Shown: one piece after another, positions 63,147 to 64,000 of the stretch | Layout of the letters: each line of letters begins with the position of its first letter | Position numbering within the stretch: the stretch's first letter is position 1 | NCBI GenBank assembly: GCA_029265125.1 | Contig: JAJUJX010000003.1 | Coordinates: forward strand, 189,803 to 253,802 | Reading direction: 5' to 3' | Origin: Tolumonas sp008015085 | GTDB taxonomy: Bacteria; Pseudomonadota; Gammaproteobacteria; Enterobacterales; Aeromonadaceae | Length of the DNA: 64,000 nucleotides | The notes under the pieces: model-generated | Database searches by the model: none | Told to the model about the DNA's origin: nothing | What the model saw: the letters and a program-made list of their open reading frames with translations, nothing else | Translations under genes and position numbers: made by a program

Positions 63147-63578
63147 TTGTGCAAGCTTAACTATTGCGACAGGTCGTTGGCCTCGCAGATCCAGCACAAA
63201 CTCATATTCACCCGCCTGTTCTGGAGTAAAAGTTAGTTCATCCAAACAACTATATGCTCGAACAGGGACTGGGGTATCAAGATTTATTTCAGCATCATCC
63301 GCTGCGCCATAATTCATAGCGGGTAGCCACTGTGCATCTGCAAATTTAAAATGGTAGGTTTTTCCTGCCTCAGGTAGTTCAGCCTTAACGGTGAATAACT
63401 TAGTAGATTGCTGCCGAACTTTATACTCAGGACGAGCATCCCACCCCGTCATGTCACCACGAAGAAACAAAGCAACATTTGATGTAGGTGCATTTGTAGA
63501 GGAGCTATCTTGCTGAACTGACTGAGAGCTACAACCCACCATGAACATACAAAGCACAACTATTGATCTACACAACAT
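63144..63578 (-). CDS. Predicted lipoprotein with carbohydrate-binding-like fold
   Basis: A 144-residue lipoprotein of unknown function. From the ATG at 63578 it has a signal (CRSIVVLCMFMVGC) with lipobox MVGC, then a Ser/Gln-rich linker and a beta-rich domain containing ALFLRGDMTGWDARPEYKV and TYHFKFADAQWLPAMNYGAA, similar to the early-set/CBM48-like domains found near glycoside hydrolases. The function and ligand are not known. Confidence 0.75.
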   Translation of the reverse strand: MLCRSIVVLCMFMVGCSSQSVQQDSSSTNAPTSNVALFLRGDMTGWDARPEYKVRQQSTKLFTVKAELPEAGKTYHFKFADAQWLPAMNYGAADDAEINLDTPVPVRAYSCLDELTFTPEQAGEYEFVLDLRGQRPVAIVKLAQ

Positions 63579-63710
63579 CCCTATGCATCCTGAAATTGTT
63601 ATAAAAACCTGTAGTTCAGGCAGTATACCAAATGATAAATCCATCTAAAAACAAGGAGAAAGCCGAGTCATCCGTATTTTCTTGGGTGGATACTTGATTA
63701 TCACATAAAA

Positions 63711-63741
63711 CAAAAAGCCCTGCAGTTATCTGCAGGGCTTC
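63711..63741 (-). terminator. Terminator of the rRNA operon
   Basis: AGCCCTGCAG-ATAA-CTGCAGGGCT followed by TTTTTG on the minus strand, 14 bases after the tRNA CCA end. Confidence 0.93.
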
Positions 63742-63752
63742 ATTCTTTTCGA

Positions 63753-63828
63753 TGGTGCTGATACCCAGAGTCGAACTGGGGACCTCACCCTTACCAAGGG
63801 TGCGCTCTACCAACTGAGCCATATCAGC
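63753..63828 (-). tRNA. tRNA-Thr (anticodon GGT)
   Basis: A 76-base tRNA including an encoded CCA. Acceptor GCTGATA pairs with TATCAGC, the D arm is TGGCTCAGTTGGTAGAGCGC, the anticodon stem CACCC/GGGTG encloses TTGGTAA (GGT, reads ACC and ACT), the T arm has CCCAGTTCGACTCTGGG. It lies after 5S rRNA in the operon end, as in E. coli rrnD (thrV). Confidence 0.97.
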
Positions 63829-63860
63829 ACTTTATCTCGGCTGACTTTCGTCTAATTAAG

Positions 63861-63978
63861 TGCCTGGCAGTGTCCTACTCTCACATGGCGAATGCCACAC
63901 TACCATCGGCGCTACAGCGTTTCACTTCTGTGTTCGGAATGGATACAGGTGGTTCCACTGCGCTATCGCCGCCAGGCA
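63861..63978 (-). rRNA. rrf: 5S ribosomal RNA
   Basis: The minus strand starts TGCCTGGCGGCGATAGCGCA and ends GGACACTGCCAGGCA, with CCATTCCGAACACAGAAGTG and a closing 5'-TGCCTGGC/GCCAGGCA-3' helix. About 118 bases. The rest of the rRNA operon lies beyond the window. Confidence 0.96.
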
Positions 63979-64000
63979 TATTCGGTTAAATCAGAAAGCT

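Noticed and set aside
1..64000. Mobile elements, CRISPR arrays, prophage or defence genes
   Set aside because: No transposase, integrase, repeat-spacer array, phage or restriction genes were found in any frame examined.

Overview
The window reads as chromosomal DNA of a facultatively anaerobic gammaproteobacterium with a polar flagellum. The flagellar gene order (flgN-flgM-flgA divergent from cheV-cheR-flgBCDEFGHI), the rpoE-rseABC-lepA-lepB-rnc-era-recO-pdxJ block and the seqA-pgm, ybfF-ybfE-fldA-fur and focA-pflB-pflA blocks together fit the Aeromonadales; my best guess is Tolumonas or a close relative. That is inference from gene content, not a database match. I see no prophage, insertion sequence, CRISPR array or integron. 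Nearly every gene is a recognisable housekeeping gene.

Layout. 1-9520: polar flagellum and chemotaxis. flgI (cut by the window edge) to flgB, cheR and cheV lie on the minus strand, flgA-flgM-flgN on the plus strand, with readable sigma-54 and sigma-28 promoters. 9659-10777: asd. 10976-21203: a fermentation block: ycaO, focA-pflB-pflA (formate export, pyruvate formate-lyase and its activase), yfbV, ackA-pta (acetate/ATP). 21506-28326: yfcH, the ybbA-ybbP ABC transporter head to head with tesA, and a CpxR/CpxA-type two-component system preceded by a perfect CpxR box. 28362-36214: ycjX-ycjF divergent from the sapABCDF peptide/polyamine ABC transporter operon. 36290-44779: pgm, seqA, ybfF, ybfE, fldA, fur, slyD, yheS and rlmJ. 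45179-46327: a fold-III ornithine/lysine-type decarboxylase gene behind a 399-base structured leader. 46396-54908: the envelope-stress and housekeeping block from pdxJ back to rpoE (minus strand), with a sigma-E promoter before rpoE. 55077-58294: nadB, ygfX (cptA), sdhE, ygfZ. 58706-62050: two tandem ptsG-type glucose-PTS EIICB genes. 62232-63578: a Tim44-like protein and a small lipoprotein. 63753-64000: the 3' end of an rRNA operon (5S rRNA, tRNA-Thr, terminator) on the minus strand.

Functional logic. focA-pflBA and ackA-pta, which are apart in E. coli, are neighbours here and form a compact pyruvate-to-formate-plus-acetate module; focA has a class II FNR promoter geometry. ycaO and ackA share a similar promoter-proximal element. 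The most interesting unexplained items are this shared element, the decarboxylase leader (a possible 12-codon leader peptide followed by two hairpins), the tandem ptsG genes with related leaders, and several strong inverted repeats in intergenic DNA.
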